60,000 nt of DNA from positions 3,012,501 to 3,072,500 of the forward strand of contig JAQGDQ010000001.1 in NCBI GenBank assembly GCA_030141605.1. Reading direction: 5' to 3'. The translations under genes were made by a program, and so were the position numbers. Positions 49,514 through 60,000 of the stretch are shown here, one piece after another. The notes beneath the pieces are model-generated. The model had not been told where the DNA came from, searched no databases, and worked only from the letters and a program-made list of their open reading frames with translations. The DNA is from Tubiluchus corallicola (Eukaryota > Priapulida > Priapulimorpha > Priapulimorphida > Tubiluchidae). Numbering within the stretch: the stretch's first letter is position 1; every line of letters begins with the position of its first letter.

Positions 49514-50689
49514 TTCTCAGAACTTGTCTCGTACACTATTCTCTGCCTATAACACCTTCATACTTGCTGCAATTGTTCTTTTTTTTCCAAACAAAAACGA
49601 AAGCATTATAAACAAAGATAATAATTATCTGCAGCAATTATGCAGTTCAATTTGAGATTGTTGTAAATATTTAAAAAAAGTAAATTATTAGTAAACGTTA
49701 GGCCTCCAGAGTACTCGTCTTCGCAGAGTACCCTTGTTCTAAACTATGCACTCATGCTATTTTTTCAAAGGAAAAATACTTCGGATATAATTATTATTGC
49801 TCACTGCTCTAGATATAATTAATTAAAAATAATTATAATAAACAATACATAAACATTGCACACAGCATTTGTCTACATTTTCTTTAAAGGAAAACAGGAT
49901 GATTTTTCATATAGTACCCAATTTTCAAGTCTGATAAAAAGTATACATTTTAACATAGTTAATACTGCAAAAGTGTTCTTGATAATTAAATAATAGATTA
50001 AAAACTTAATTAACGGTGGGCGAGCCCATCTATTGATGACATCACAAACTAACATCATTTTCAGCAGCAAAAATATTCCACGTACGTGTTTGCGAAAGCG
50101 AGTTCTGAAGTACAGTGTTACCATAAGATATTCAGTGTGTTGCATAAACTAGGCAAGTTTAAGATAAAAATTCAAATTTTAAATTTACCGCTGAGTGAGC
50201 ATGAGCTGTCGAACGTGTGCAGTTTGTCACAAACTAACATATCTGAATTGAGAGGTGCAGCACTTGTTTTTTGTGCAATGCATTTTCGAAATTCAGGCGC
50301 TGGTGCCTGTTTAACTAGCGAATGGCAAAATGCATGTAACAGTGAAGAACTAGTGGCGTGAACGTGAAATTGTGTTTGTGTGGTAATGATTCTTTCACGT
50401 AATTCATTTCTGAAAAAAATAGTATGTTTCCTTTCAATATTTTAAAGAGTAGATTATTTTGACATACAGTTTAACATTGGGTCCGGTTTTGCTTTAACCA
50501 TTTTGGCAAATGTAATAAATTGATGTATGTTACAAAGTCAGTTTACTGATCATAGACATATATAAGTAAAGTTATTAGCAAAGCAGCGTTACACAGTTTT
50601 ATATACGAGTATGTTCACTTCTTGAAATGAAACCTAGGCCTAACTCGTAGTTGTTTGTCCTGGTGGAGTTAAAAAGGAATTACTCTTCT

Positions 50690-51040
50690 TGTCGCCATCT
50701 CGATTCCCTTCTTCCCAAAGAATTACTTTTATAACAGTCTCTTTGAGACCTCCAAAAACTGCTTCATGAATGTTTTTTGTGCGTGGTGTTCTGTCAAGTT
50801 TTGTGAAAAAAAGAAAAGACAAAAAAATCACACTTAAGCACTTTTCACCCCCTCCTCCTGTCTAGACATCTGTGTCAAAATGCATCTTTCTTGTATCTAC
50901 TCACTTCCAAAAAGTTTCACGGAAATCTTCTGCCTAATTTTTGCACAGTACGTAGACTTACTGTTATATGTATATATGTACAAAAAACAGTAAACCAAAC
51001 AAAGTTAAAGCATATAACTTCCGGGCAGAGATAATAATAA
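50690..51040 (+). repeat. Dispersed repeat copy B
   Basis: Shares ordered short blocks with 32286-32500 (see that entry), including TTGAGACCTC, ATGAATGTTTTTTGTG and GACTTACTGT, and ends in GGCAGAGATAATAATAA. Longer than copy A. Probably the 3' part of a transposable element. Confidence 0.45.
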
Positions 51041-51108
51041 GCAAAATAATTATTGTCTCTGCAGCAACATTAATCCAAAATCATATTATAAATGAGTAAG
51101 GTCCAATG

Positions 51109-51154
51109 GTCGATGCTCATCCCTATGTACTGGAAGCTAAGTGTGAGCATCGAC
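51109..51154. repeat. 11-bp perfect stem hairpin
   Basis: GTCGATGCTCA (51109-51119) and its exact complement (51144-51154) enclose a 24-base loop. Confidence 0.6.
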
Positions 51155-52049
51155 ATTCGAGTATGAATCAGCTTTCTTAGTTGATTCGAGTGGAAAATTA
51201 CAGATGGAATAATTCAGTATTTTGATCAACTACATGCTTCTTGATAATTAAAACTTTTTAAACACCAAGCAATCAATTAACCTCGATTTTTGTGCACAAT
51301 TATTTTCAAACAAAAATTTTTGGTGTATTTACTACAGAATAAAATCGGGTCTTTGTGGAACCGCTTTACTAATGATTCGGAATTTTTTTCGAAAACCTTT
51401 AAAGTTGAATTCCAATGCTCGATATTTGGTTTAATTCGAGTTTGAAAGTCGCAATTTCGATTGAATTTAAATTCGCTTTCTGGTAGAGAATGCTTACCCT
51501 TTGAATACCCTCGTGAGTCGTGAAACGCGAGTAACTGTCATGCCTAAATGAACTGTTGAGGTCGTCTCGAAAAATCATCGTGCATTTGGTGACCCAGCTT
51601 AAGGTCACGAACTCACGATTTCCCATACTACCAGTTGTTAAAAAGCGGAAAATATGTGAGTATTTGCGGAAATTCTAAAAGTAAAACGGACCTAAGAAAA
51701 AAGACGAAATCAGTCGAATAATAAAAGGTAAAGACAAAATTGAATTTGTGATGTAAGGGAGTACCAATACTTGATTAACCGAAGTGAACGTTGGTGTAAC
51801 TGTGGCTTTTAATTATAAATATAAGTAGTGACCTACGGACCACCCTGCTAACGGTGTGTGGCAGAACTGCTTACTAATAATTAGTAATATTTACTAATAC
51901 TGAGCTGTTCCAGTTAAATAAACAAATAGCGGCTAAAGGCAGCATAGACTAACATCAACTGTGTGTTGAGTAGAATAGTCACTAGTTTAGAGAAAAATAG
52001 TTTTATTTGCTTTGCCTTATAATCTTTACTACATAAGTTGCAAGAGTGC

Positions 52050-52786
52050 GGCGCTATTACACTTTCGCACCGCCTAGCTTTTCCTGGCCTATTGGTTGTT
52101 TTCACGCCTGCAGGCCAGAAAGCAGACCAACAGGCGTAATATACACCATATTCCCATAATATTATTGCTTCTTACACTTTATAAGTCCAGATTAAAATCA
52201 TGCATTACTTACCTACAGCCGCCATTAAAAGCTGCACGTGAATAACCGTGTTTACACCACTAATGCGCAATCGCTCTCGCGCAGTGACGATGTGGCCCTT
52301 AACATGTATTTTTAGTTTATTCTCATAATTTATGATTATTAGGGTTGCAGCCACGGGACCCAAGCTGGCATATACGAGGAGATTATTTTAGACGACTACA
52401 GTTATTTATCATTAATTTTATTTATTACTGTAGTATTATTACTATTAGATTATAAAAAAAGTTAAGGTTTTTTCTTTATTTCGTAAATGCGGTAAAGATG
52501 AAAGTGTGTCACGTGCTTTTAAGCTAGGCCCTGATAATGCATAAACTAGTACGAAATTCGTCACGTGACTACTCACACAAACAAGATGGCGATACACCCT
52601 GTATAGGTGTAGAACTGTGAATACAGCGTAATTATTGGTAATTATACCTAAATATATTATTAAATTACAATTAGATTAGCGGAAACATTCATTGATGACG
52701 TAAGAATAATAGAATGATGAATTACGAGCCTGAAAACGAGTAATAACCTAGAAAAAGCTAGGCGGTGCGAATGTGTAATAGCGCCC
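52050..52786. mobile_element. hAT-like MITE with 8-bp target duplication
   Basis: The left end GGCGCTATTACACTTTCGCA and the complement of the right end GGGCGCTATTACACATTCGC continue as inverted repeats for about 60 bp (both with CGCCTAGCTTTT). Outside both ends is the same octamer AAGAGTGC (52042-52049 and 52787-52794), the target-duplication length of hAT elements. No transposase is encoded. The interior contains CACGTGAC next to an AAGATGGCG motif (about 52550-52600) and a possible TSEN54 first exon. Confidence 0.85.
52213..52225 (-). CDS. TSEN54: Candidate first coding exon of TSEN54
   Basis: On the minus strand, ATGGCGGCTGTAG is followed by a perfect GTAAGT donor, encoding Met-Ala-Ala-Val and ending in phase 1. 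Spliced to the acceptor at 47154 it continues in frame as ERLVVSKG and would make a protein of 739 residues. Upstream sequence is locally GC-rich (TCGCTCTCGCGCAG complement). Against it: the exon lies inside a MITE, the intron would be 5 kb, and a nearer ATG with a GTAAGG donor (about 47275-47290) also fits the frame. Confidence 0.25.
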
Positions 52787-52799
52787 AAGAGTGCTAGCA

Positions 52800-53545
52800 T
52801 ATAAAAAATGCTTTCAACGCACTCTCTTCAGTTATTGTTTAAGGATTGGGGGCATAAACAATTTCACCGCTTAGATTGTTCCACTTTTTTGTACAACACG
52901 GTGTAGAAAATTGCTAACTGTGTTCTCATTCAATATTTTAAACACATTGATAAGATCTATTGTGTTACGAAAGGCTCGAAAGGCACTGAATCAAATGCTT
53001 TACAAAAGTCTAGATATATAATATCTACACCAGAACTATAGTCATCGTCAAAGATTTTAGAGTCATCGTCCAGACATTGAGACATTCTAACAAATTGGTG
53101 GCAGTTGACCTACTAGGAAGAGATCCATGTTGGCTTTCGGTAAAGTAATTATGAATTAATAAAAACCAAAGAACTTCTTGCCAAATTAGCTTCTAAAGGA
53201 TTTTCACGACAACAAGCATAAGAGAAATCAGACGAAGTTCGTCGTACAATGTAGTATTAATCACTTTAGGAAGTGGAGTAATGTTAGCATCCATCCAAGA
53301 CCTCGGCAGTTTTCCTGAATGAAGAGATAGGCAAAACATTCTAAACAAAGGGTGAGCTAACAGGAAAGCACATTTTTTTAACACTAGGCCATGCACCTCA
53401 TCCGGACCCTTAGATTTCTAAGGATAAACAAGCATCAATAAAGACTTAACTTCCTCCACACATAAATCAATATCAGTCATTTCCTGAACAGACCACCTTG
53501 ATGGGCAAGGTAACACTTTTACTCGGACTTTAGTTTTTAAGAAGG
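52800..53545 (-). mobile_element. LINE reverse transcriptase fragment (N-terminal fingers/palm part)
   Basis: Minus-strand frames give KSKGPDEVHGLVLKKCAF, LHSGKLPRSWMDANITPLPKV, LRLISLMLVVVKIL, then after a frameshift QHGSLPSRSTATNLLECLN and DIIYLDFCKAFDSVP, the ordered blocks of a LINE reverse transcriptase up to the first catalytic Asp. An internal deletion then joins it to a C-terminal-like VVQKWNNLSGEIV piece near 52870. Stops are present. Confidence 0.8.
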
Positions 53546-53589
53546 TATTAATTATCCATACAAATATATATAATGTATATATATATTAA

Positions 53590-54340
53590 TAGAGTGAGGA
53601 AATGAATGGTGAGGAAGATAAAGAAATGAAAAATACTGAAGAAGAGTTAAATAAAGATGATAGTGATGTTTTAGAGATAGTGTCGCAAAACTTGAAAGAA
53701 GCTGAGTTGGGGATGCGAAGGCTGTTGTAAGAAGGTTATTGAAAAAGATGATGGATGGGATTCGTAGAGAATGCACTGGAATTTCAAAAAAGAGATATAA
53801 AGCTATAGGTGTGCCAAATGAGGCAATAGATGATGATGCCTCAGTGTGGTTTTGCGTATGATATGCAAGACTAATAAATGAAGTGCTTAGATTAGAAAAT
53901 ACTGAAATAGTTAGAATACCTAGACTATGGAAAATGAAAAAAGGACATTGTGCAAGTGGGAAATGGGAATGGGAAATAATTATGAAGTTGGGGAGGAACA
54001 AAATAGATCTGAAATAGAAAATTGAAAATCGACATATGGAAACTGACATGTTTAAGATGAAGTGGAACTTGGCTAGTAGTAGTGAAGAAGAAGTGAAGAG
54101 ACTGAAATAAGAGGAAAAAATAGGGGGTTGGAAATCCAAACTTAAGGAGAGGAGTGGTTACATATAAAGAAAAACTAGAAGAGGCAGCAAGTGAATTTGG
54201 TAATACAAAACAAGAAAACAGTAGCTTCTCTAAATTAGTAACTGAATTAAAAGAAGTCAGTGCAAAATTAGAAGTAAAATTTGCAGGACGGAATAATGTC
54301 AGATATAAAAAAGATGGCTTAAACCAAAAACGAAGCTGAT
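53590..54340 (+). pseudogene. Decayed coding-like sequence of unknown origin
   Basis: Purine-rich + strand with broken frames rich in Glu, Lys and Asn: MNGEEDKEMKNTEEELNKDD, then GIRRECTGISKKRYKAIG, DDDASVWFCV, and a last open part (54154-54339) reading VTYKEKLEEAASEF and LVTELKEVSAKLEV, which looks like a coiled coil. Stops interrupt every frame. It adjoins a LINE fragment in opposite orientation. It may be a retroelement ORF1 or a retropseudogene; I cannot name it. Confidence 0.4.
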
Positions 54341-55967
54341 CATATTAATTTTTTTGAAGCAGATTAATCTGACAATGAAAGCGATGGGTAAACACCATAC
54401 TTATGCATTCTGAGAGAGGCAAATATTCTAGTGTTTACTTAGGTAGCAAAAATCAGAATCAGCTATCCTTATACCCTTCGGGTACCCAGATACTTGATTG
54501 TTAAGATTCAGCAGCAGTGAAGAAATTGCAATCATCTATATTCACAAACAAAAACAACCACTAGTACATTTCAACAAATTGCACTGTTATTTTAACAACA
54601 AGCATTCAATTATGTGCTAAGGGCCTGAACACACAAACTGTGAGTTGCAAAAGTTAATGTTTTCCCATTCAAGGTATCTGACTGAGTTTTTATCTGCCAG
54701 ACTTAATTGCATGCTTTATCAATGACTCAGCTTTGTCAACCTAGGTACTATGATTAGGGGAATAAAATAATTTATATTGTCTTTTTTGTGTGAGGTTAAA
54801 CTTAACAATCTGTTTGTTCATATCTTTGTTAGTGATTTGAAATAGATTTTTAAGTGTTAATAAACAATTTCATTTGGATAATTAACCTCCTGGTAAAGAA
54901 ACCACGGTAGGTTTTAGTAAGTCACCCCTGGTGTGTAAAAGTGATTTGATCTGCCATCTCCCTGCTGGATATAGGTCTGGGTGCTGCCATAGTCCTTAGC
55001 TAGTACGTACCTACTGTACCTACTACACAGCAGAAGTACTAAGTAGGCAGCGGTATGCAAATTTTAAATTCTTTAATAAATGGACACCATCTTACAAATA
55101 ATGTCGGCATTTTCATTGTTGGAACCAGGTAGCAATATTAGGCACTACTTAGAAATAAACAATGCCGGTAATTACTTGGGTTGCTATGTACCTGATAGAA
55201 ACACAAAATATTTCAGTGGGCAGCACAACAAAAGGTGCTGGAATTTTGATAAGAATGGTGACTTAACTGTAATTCGTACTATTACAAGGATACTTGTATA
55301 GCTTATACATGTCTAACTACATTAATATTATAACAATTAATAATGATAGAAATTTATTGAATATTCTGAATACCATTTACAAATAAAAGACCATGGATAA
55401 GAATACAGTAATATAATTTTATTTAAATGAAAATGCATAATTTGTGCTAACTGTTAAAAGATCCTGCTGATGCTTTTTTGCCCCACTTGAACATCATAGG
55501 CAACGCAGGATGTAGGCACTTGTAACTTTTAAGTGTATGTAGTACAGTTATTGCAAAATTATGAAATTAAATTATTAATGTAATGAAAATTATTGCAAAA
55601 ACTTTACATGCATGCATAAGCACCGATTAGCGGAAAGCTGCAGCCTGTCTAACAACGTGGCACCTGCTGTTGCATCACTTTTTGTGTGAGCCTACCAGTC
55701 TCTCTCTCTAGTCTCTGTGCGCATGCATCTAAATCTGTGATAATAATAGAACTTTTATTTGAGTGAAAGAAAATTTTGAGTAGCTAATGTAGATTGCAGG
55801 CCATAAGTGTACTTGCCTTTGGTAACATTTGTCCTTTGCTCTGATAATATGTCCTATGATAAGTCCCTTGTTCTAATTAAATAAAAAAAATAAAAAAATT
55901 TCAAAGTGTGTTCACAAGAAAACAGTTTTATGAACAATAATTTTCGTATATTTAACTTAATTTTTAG
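54341..55967. other. Intergenic or intronic stretch before the RS-rich gene
   Basis: No gene supported. A 73-codon frame at 55080-55301 has no recognisable content. It probably includes the promoter and first exon of the RS-rich gene, which cannot be placed. Confidence 0.5.
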
Positions 55968-56134
55968 GACATAATGTCTCGATCAAAGCAATACTTGTCC
56001 AGTCGCCATAGTCATGCTAGACACAGATCACGATCCAGGAGTAGGCGGCGGCCCGATAGTCGAGATTCTGTTGAAGAATATAACCGTAAGCACTATATGT
56101 CAAAAAGATCTGCTTCCAGAAGCAGACGTAGGAG
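55968..56134 (+). CDS. RS-rich gene exon with candidate start
   Basis: Acceptor AATTTTTAG, donor GTAAAT, phase 2. ATG at 55974 lies six bases into the exon, with 53 full codons following. Confidence 0.65.
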
Positions 56135-58678
56135 GTAAATATTCATTTGCAGTATTAACCAGTATTAATTTGCAATTGTAAATTTGACACATGTTAAATA
56201 GTATGCACATATCAACTTTTTTTATTCATTTAAGTTAGTAAAGTTAATGATTTAATTTATACATATATTATATACATATACAATATAAGATATTATAGAT
56301 AATTTAGATATCTAACTTATCGATATGAATTTTCAATATTGTCATAGTGTACTGTAAATGTGTACATGGATTACAATGCTATCTATTGACCTGAATGATC
56401 CGGTTAGTCTGCTAAAAGATGGCAGCGCTTGTTTATTGCCAGAAAATTGCTTGCCCTATTTATGGCATGTAAGATTTATTGTACAAAATACTGGCATGAC
56501 TATAATGCATGTAAAAAATAGGAACGTTTTGAGAAAGTTATAGGCATTATTCACATTTAGGTTGTTTAGTTTGTGTTTTCACTTGTGTACATGTGATTAC
56601 AGTAGTTACAGACTTAGTGTTGCAGCTTGTACAGCATGCTTACTTTGTAGTTGTAACCGGACAACAAACATAATAACATTGTACACTAAGCATTATAATA
56701 ACATTAGTATAAAATGGCATAATCCCGGGCACATACCTGATTCACTTCTGTCTTGTTGCTTATTATAATATTTCCAGCTTTAAGTTACCTCTAAACAAGG
56801 TAAGGTTGCCTTTTTCTTTCTTGTTATTTTGTTCAAGTATTTTAGCTTTATCTTGTGCCTGTATCACTACTGGGATATTTCTTCTTTGGACTAAGTAATG
56901 CCACTTGCAGTTGACCCTTTTTCTTGGCCAATTAGTTCAGTGCGTAGTTCAGACCAGTTAGCTTAGCGATTAGATCCTTAACTTGTGACCTAAGGGTTGC
57001 AAGTTCGAGTCACACGAGTCATAAATCTTTTGATTTGGCATTATTCTTATGCAAGGCAGTTAAATGACCAGTATTACATCCACAGTAATCTAGTGTCTCT
57101 ATGAGGGAACCATGGAAGGATGTGCTGTTAGTTGGTTGCTGGATTTGAATGCTTGCTTTGGGGGAGGGGTGTTGAGATTTGTGCTGAAATGAACAGATCC
57201 TATGATAAGGAATAAGGTTGTAAAGTTGTACACAAAAACAACTAATTTTTGTAATGTTAGAAGCATCCTTCTTTAATATAGAAATATTAAAACTGCTTAA
57301 ATATTATTTGGAGAACACAGTTTGTAGCTTAGCGTCATATGGTTTGGGCGGGTTAAACTTTCATATGACTTCAACTGACCATAGTCTGGTCTGTCAAGTA
57401 CTTGCAGTAAACTGTTCTAGTGGCAAAGTTTTTTTATAATCTCATAATTTGTTTCTGGTGTTTTGTCTCTTCAGTTTTGTTAGGCGATCCATATTAACTG
57501 GTGTACATAAGTATCATTTGGCTTTGGTTAAATTTACAGTAAAAAATGTTCTTGTTTTCATGAGCGTGCTATTTATAAAATCTTCGTTGCATGCTGTTCA
57601 GATTTTTCTGAGCAGAAGAATCTGCAGCTGAAGTCGTTTCATAAGTTTCATGAAATTTTCTGCAAGAGTCTAATGTTTTTATGTTTTTTTGTGTGACTGT
57701 GATTTACATGCAGCATGGCTGAATTTATTCTCAGTGCCTTTGAACAGATGTGCCTTTCTCCAACTCTGATGAAGACTGGAGTAGATTTGATGTAATAATG
57801 GAAAAAGATGTCATTTTATGTATTTGTGATCATCCATGAAACATGGAAGCATTCTTCAACTGTAGTAACAAACTAACAGTGCAGTAAATCAATTTCATCT
57901 GACACTTCTGCAGTACTTTATAATGAGTTCAGCAGTTTTTGTGTTTGATGTCTCCTCAGTAACTTTTTCAACAATTTCAGCAAACTAACACTCGCTCGAA
58001 AATTTGTGGTAGACAAACATTTTATTTAGCTTAAGTTCAAGCATTTATATTCTAGTTTTTCTAGTACATGCTTCACTGATGAAAATAATATACAAGAAGA
58101 TTATGAATTATAATGTTAACAGTAGTAATGTAGTAGCAAATTATTTTATAAGTACTCAAGACTTTTTTGCCGCTAAGCTGGTAACTTGAAGTGAATGTGA
58201 TAGTCTGTAAAAATAAGAACTGCCTTGCTTAGAGCAAATTGCATCTATAATCCAGATATTCTTTTTATGGATTAAGTAACATGATTACAAACATTAATGA
58301 GTGATGGATTATCTGGAATTTAAATTTGCAGTGACTCGGTCTGTAGTCCTTTCATATCTGTTAGTTTTTTTAATCATTTGCGGTATCACAAAATGCTGTA
58401 TTTCAAGTTCCTTGACAAGGTATGTTAAAAAGTTGCCATTCTATAAAACTGTAATAGATTCTTTTGTATATATAATTTGTTCTTTTCTAATATGATCAGT
58501 CTATTACTGCTTTCTCAGTAGGTACAGGTATCATCGATGTAAGCACGAGAAGAGGAGAGAACATGGGAAAACTTCACGAAGGAGTAGATATCGCCACCGT
58601 AATCACACTTACGAAACTTCTAGTTCAACTACAGCGAGTCGCCGCCGCCACCGTCGTGATGCCAGTTCTGTGACAAAG
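55968..58678 (+). CDS. RS-rich protein, two exons, continuing beyond the window
   Basis: Exons 55968-56134 and 58519-58678 join in phase 2 to give about 107 residues from the ATG at 55974: MSRSKQYLSSRHSHARHRSR, RSASRSRRR, then YRYHRCKHEKRREHG, SRRSRYRHRNH and SRRRHRRDASSVTK. The Arg/Ser dipeptides mark a domain phosphorylated in nuclear splicing proteins. The layout, with scattered Tyr and His among RS repeats and a phase-0 donor at the end, resembles the N-terminal region of CLK/LAMMER kinases, whose kinase domain would then lie past 60000; an SR splicing factor is equally possible. No upstream in-frame stop is present in the first exon, so coding could begin earlier. Confidence 0.65.
56950..57200 (+). 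mobile_element. tRNA-derived SINE in the RS-gene intron
   Basis: An A-box-like TTAGCTTAGCGATTAGA and a B-box AAGTTCGAGTC are followed by CACGAGTCAT and, about 50 bases on, ATGCAAGGCAGTTAAATG, which resembles the GCAAGGCACTTAA block of invertebrate tRNA-SINEs (from memory). Stem pairing is too poor for a functional tRNA. The 3' end is not sharp. Confidence 0.55.
58519..58678 (+). CDS. RS-rich gene second exon with tandem acceptors
   Basis: Acceptor TTTCTCAG ends at 58518; two further in-frame AGs follow at 58520-58521 and 58526-58527, which would remove one or three residues (Ser-Arg-Tyr). Ends in phase 0 at a GTGGGT donor. Confidence 0.65.
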
Positions 58679-60000
58679 GTGGGTTTTATATAATTTTTAC
58701 ATCCTGTCATTGAGAGTATATTAGTAGTTAAACACTGCAGCCACAACACATTACCTTAACAACCTGATTTGTATTGAAACGAGAAAATGCAAGCTTTGGC
58801 TTGTTCTTCTAAAACACTGCATCAGGATCTGCTTAGAATTTTGAGAAGCTCTAATCACTGACTTCCCTTTTTGGGTGTTGTTTTTGCTGCTGAAGTAAGT
58901 ACAGAGCATTTTCAACTCCTTTATGAATTATGAAAATTTACGATTATTTAGGTATTAGCTTATTTGTAAATGCTAATGTTACTTACTAAGGAATGGAATG
59001 AGATGACAGAACAGGATATTGTGTGCAAGGTGTTTATAAGTTTATATGTATGTGCAAACTTTACGTGAGAAAAGCGGAAAATTTTCACACAAGCTACACA
59101 ATTTTGACACACCTTTTGGAGTCCCACTGAGACTTTTTTGACAGGAAATATCATAATTACTGCGTTAGGATACTTTTTAAGAACTGCCGAATGATGTAAA
59201 GCTAAATTGTAGTGTTTTAATTCTATAATTTACAATTACATTATTCTGCTACTTGCTAGTAACAGTACCAAATAATGTAGTCCTGAGCACAATCTAGGTT
59301 TACTTAAAATAAATGCAAAACTTTAATTTTTTTCCTTTAATTTTTTTTGTGATTTTAATTTCTAGCATTGATCTAATTGAACACAATGAATTAAATAATA
59401 TGCTTGTTCCCTTTCTTGAACTGTTTCCTTTGCTTGTTCATCTGATGCCAGTATTCAGTGTGCCATTTAATCAGCTTTCTAAGATTAATCATGTTTAGTA
59501 AATGACTTGAGGCAGTCATCCATCTTGAAGTGGCATTATCTGTTTAGACTGTTTTGTTGTATTTTCTTGAAGCAAAACTGAATAATTACTTTTACCGAAT
59601 CTCGTTACCATAACTGTCTCAGTCTGGTTGTGCCATGGCTTATGAAGTGCTTTAATTAAATTAAATCTGGCGATTTCAATTTGACTTATATTGTTAATAT
59701 ATTTTCACCAATTTTAATTTTAAAACATTTACTTCCTTTTCTGTGGTAGCTCCTGTTCCTTTTAGGGCTGTCAAAATTCTGAACCAGTGGTCAAACTATT
59801 TTTTTAACATAACCAAAGTATTCTTCCAACAAAATCTTGTTTAGCTTGTGTTGACTTCCTGTCTATCGGGTGTTTGTGGGATGCATGTGTATTGTGCAGA
59901 TAATGGATGCTGTTGCAAGTTGCAATTATCTACACTTAATTACTAGTTGACTGCCATGCAGCATAATAAAGAATTAAGGACACCACCAAGGTTAAATATA
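58679..60000. other. Intron of the RS-rich gene to the window end
   Basis: AT-rich with no coding sequence I can support. The next exon of the RS-rich gene lies beyond 60000 or is not recognisable here. Confidence 0.5.

Larger units (their letters stand above)
47160..52049. other. Repeat-rich region upstream of the TSEN54 exons
   Basis: Contains a LINE fragment (48215-48790), a (GT)n tract (49397-49512), a dispersed repeat (50690-51040) and an 11-bp stem hairpin (51109-51154). No other gene is supported. If the TSEN54 start lies at 52225, this is its first intron. Confidence 0.6.

Noticed and set aside
49345-49655. Cys/Val and His/Thr repeat frames
   Set aside because: They arise from the (GT)n microsatellite.
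50062-50361. About 100 codons open after a CAGCAG acceptor-like site
   Set aside because: No partner exon, no domain and no nearby poly(A) context; kept out as a probable chance frame.
53552-54139. 195-codon minus-strand frame rich in Phe/Ser/Leu
   Set aside because: It is the complement of a purine-rich, protein-like + strand fossil; the composition follows from that.
55080-55301. 73-codon frame before the RS-rich gene
   Set aside because: No splice context tying it to the RS gene and no recognisable motif.
56955-57025. tRNA gene
   Set aside because: B box is good but stems fail, and SINE tail blocks follow.
1-60000. Bacterial-type features, CRISPR arrays, operons
   Set aside because: Intron-split genes, LINEs, SINEs and AATAAA signals show eukaryotic nuclear DNA; no regularly spaced repeat array was found.

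Overview
This window is nuclear DNA from an animal, most likely an invertebrate. It is AT-rich, the genes are split by GT-AG introns, and two of them encode proteins that align well from memory with animal DNA-repair and tRNA-splicing proteins. The repeats (LINE reverse transcriptase tails, tRNA-derived SINEs, a Tigger element, a hAT-like MITE, long-TIR elements) are typical of invertebrate genomes. The phylum cannot be fixed from sequence reading alone.

Layout: 1-12779 has no gene I can support. A seven-exon gene on the + strand (coding 12810-25420, 953 aa, phases agree at every junction) encodes an unrecognised two-pass membrane protein. It has a long Ser/Thr/Asn-rich part before the membrane segments and three PPxY motifs after them. 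Its 8.2-kb third intron holds a SINE and two candidate exons of another small membrane protein. A 5'-truncated LINE (minus) fills 26660-27810. A four-exon + strand gene (30888-34480, 198 aa) encodes O6-methylguanine-DNA methyltransferase (MGMT) with the PCHRV active site; its first two introns carry hairpin-forming repeats.

35232-41547 is a decayed Tigger/pogo transposon. A 3.3-kb TTAA-flanked element with arms of about 490 bp and a 1-kb CT/GT-rich satellite has landed exactly in the stop codon of its transposase. Immediately beyond, on the minus strand, lies a nearly complete TSEN54 gene (41625-47158, 5' end unresolved), a structural subunit of the tRNA-splicing endonuclease, with an unusually long basic Cys/His-containing middle. 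Upstream of it, 47160-53550 is repeat-rich: LINE fragments, a (GT)n tract and a 737-bp MITE with an 8-bp target duplication. The last 4 kb contain two exons of an RS-rich protein (55968-58678, +) that continues past the window.

The genes are independent housekeeping or signalling loci (DNA alkylation repair, tRNA splicing, probable RNA splicing regulation, a probable Nedd4-type ligase adaptor) and form no operon. The most notable structures are the nested transposons touching the TSEN54 3' end, the PPxY exon series, and the inverted repeats in the MGMT introns.
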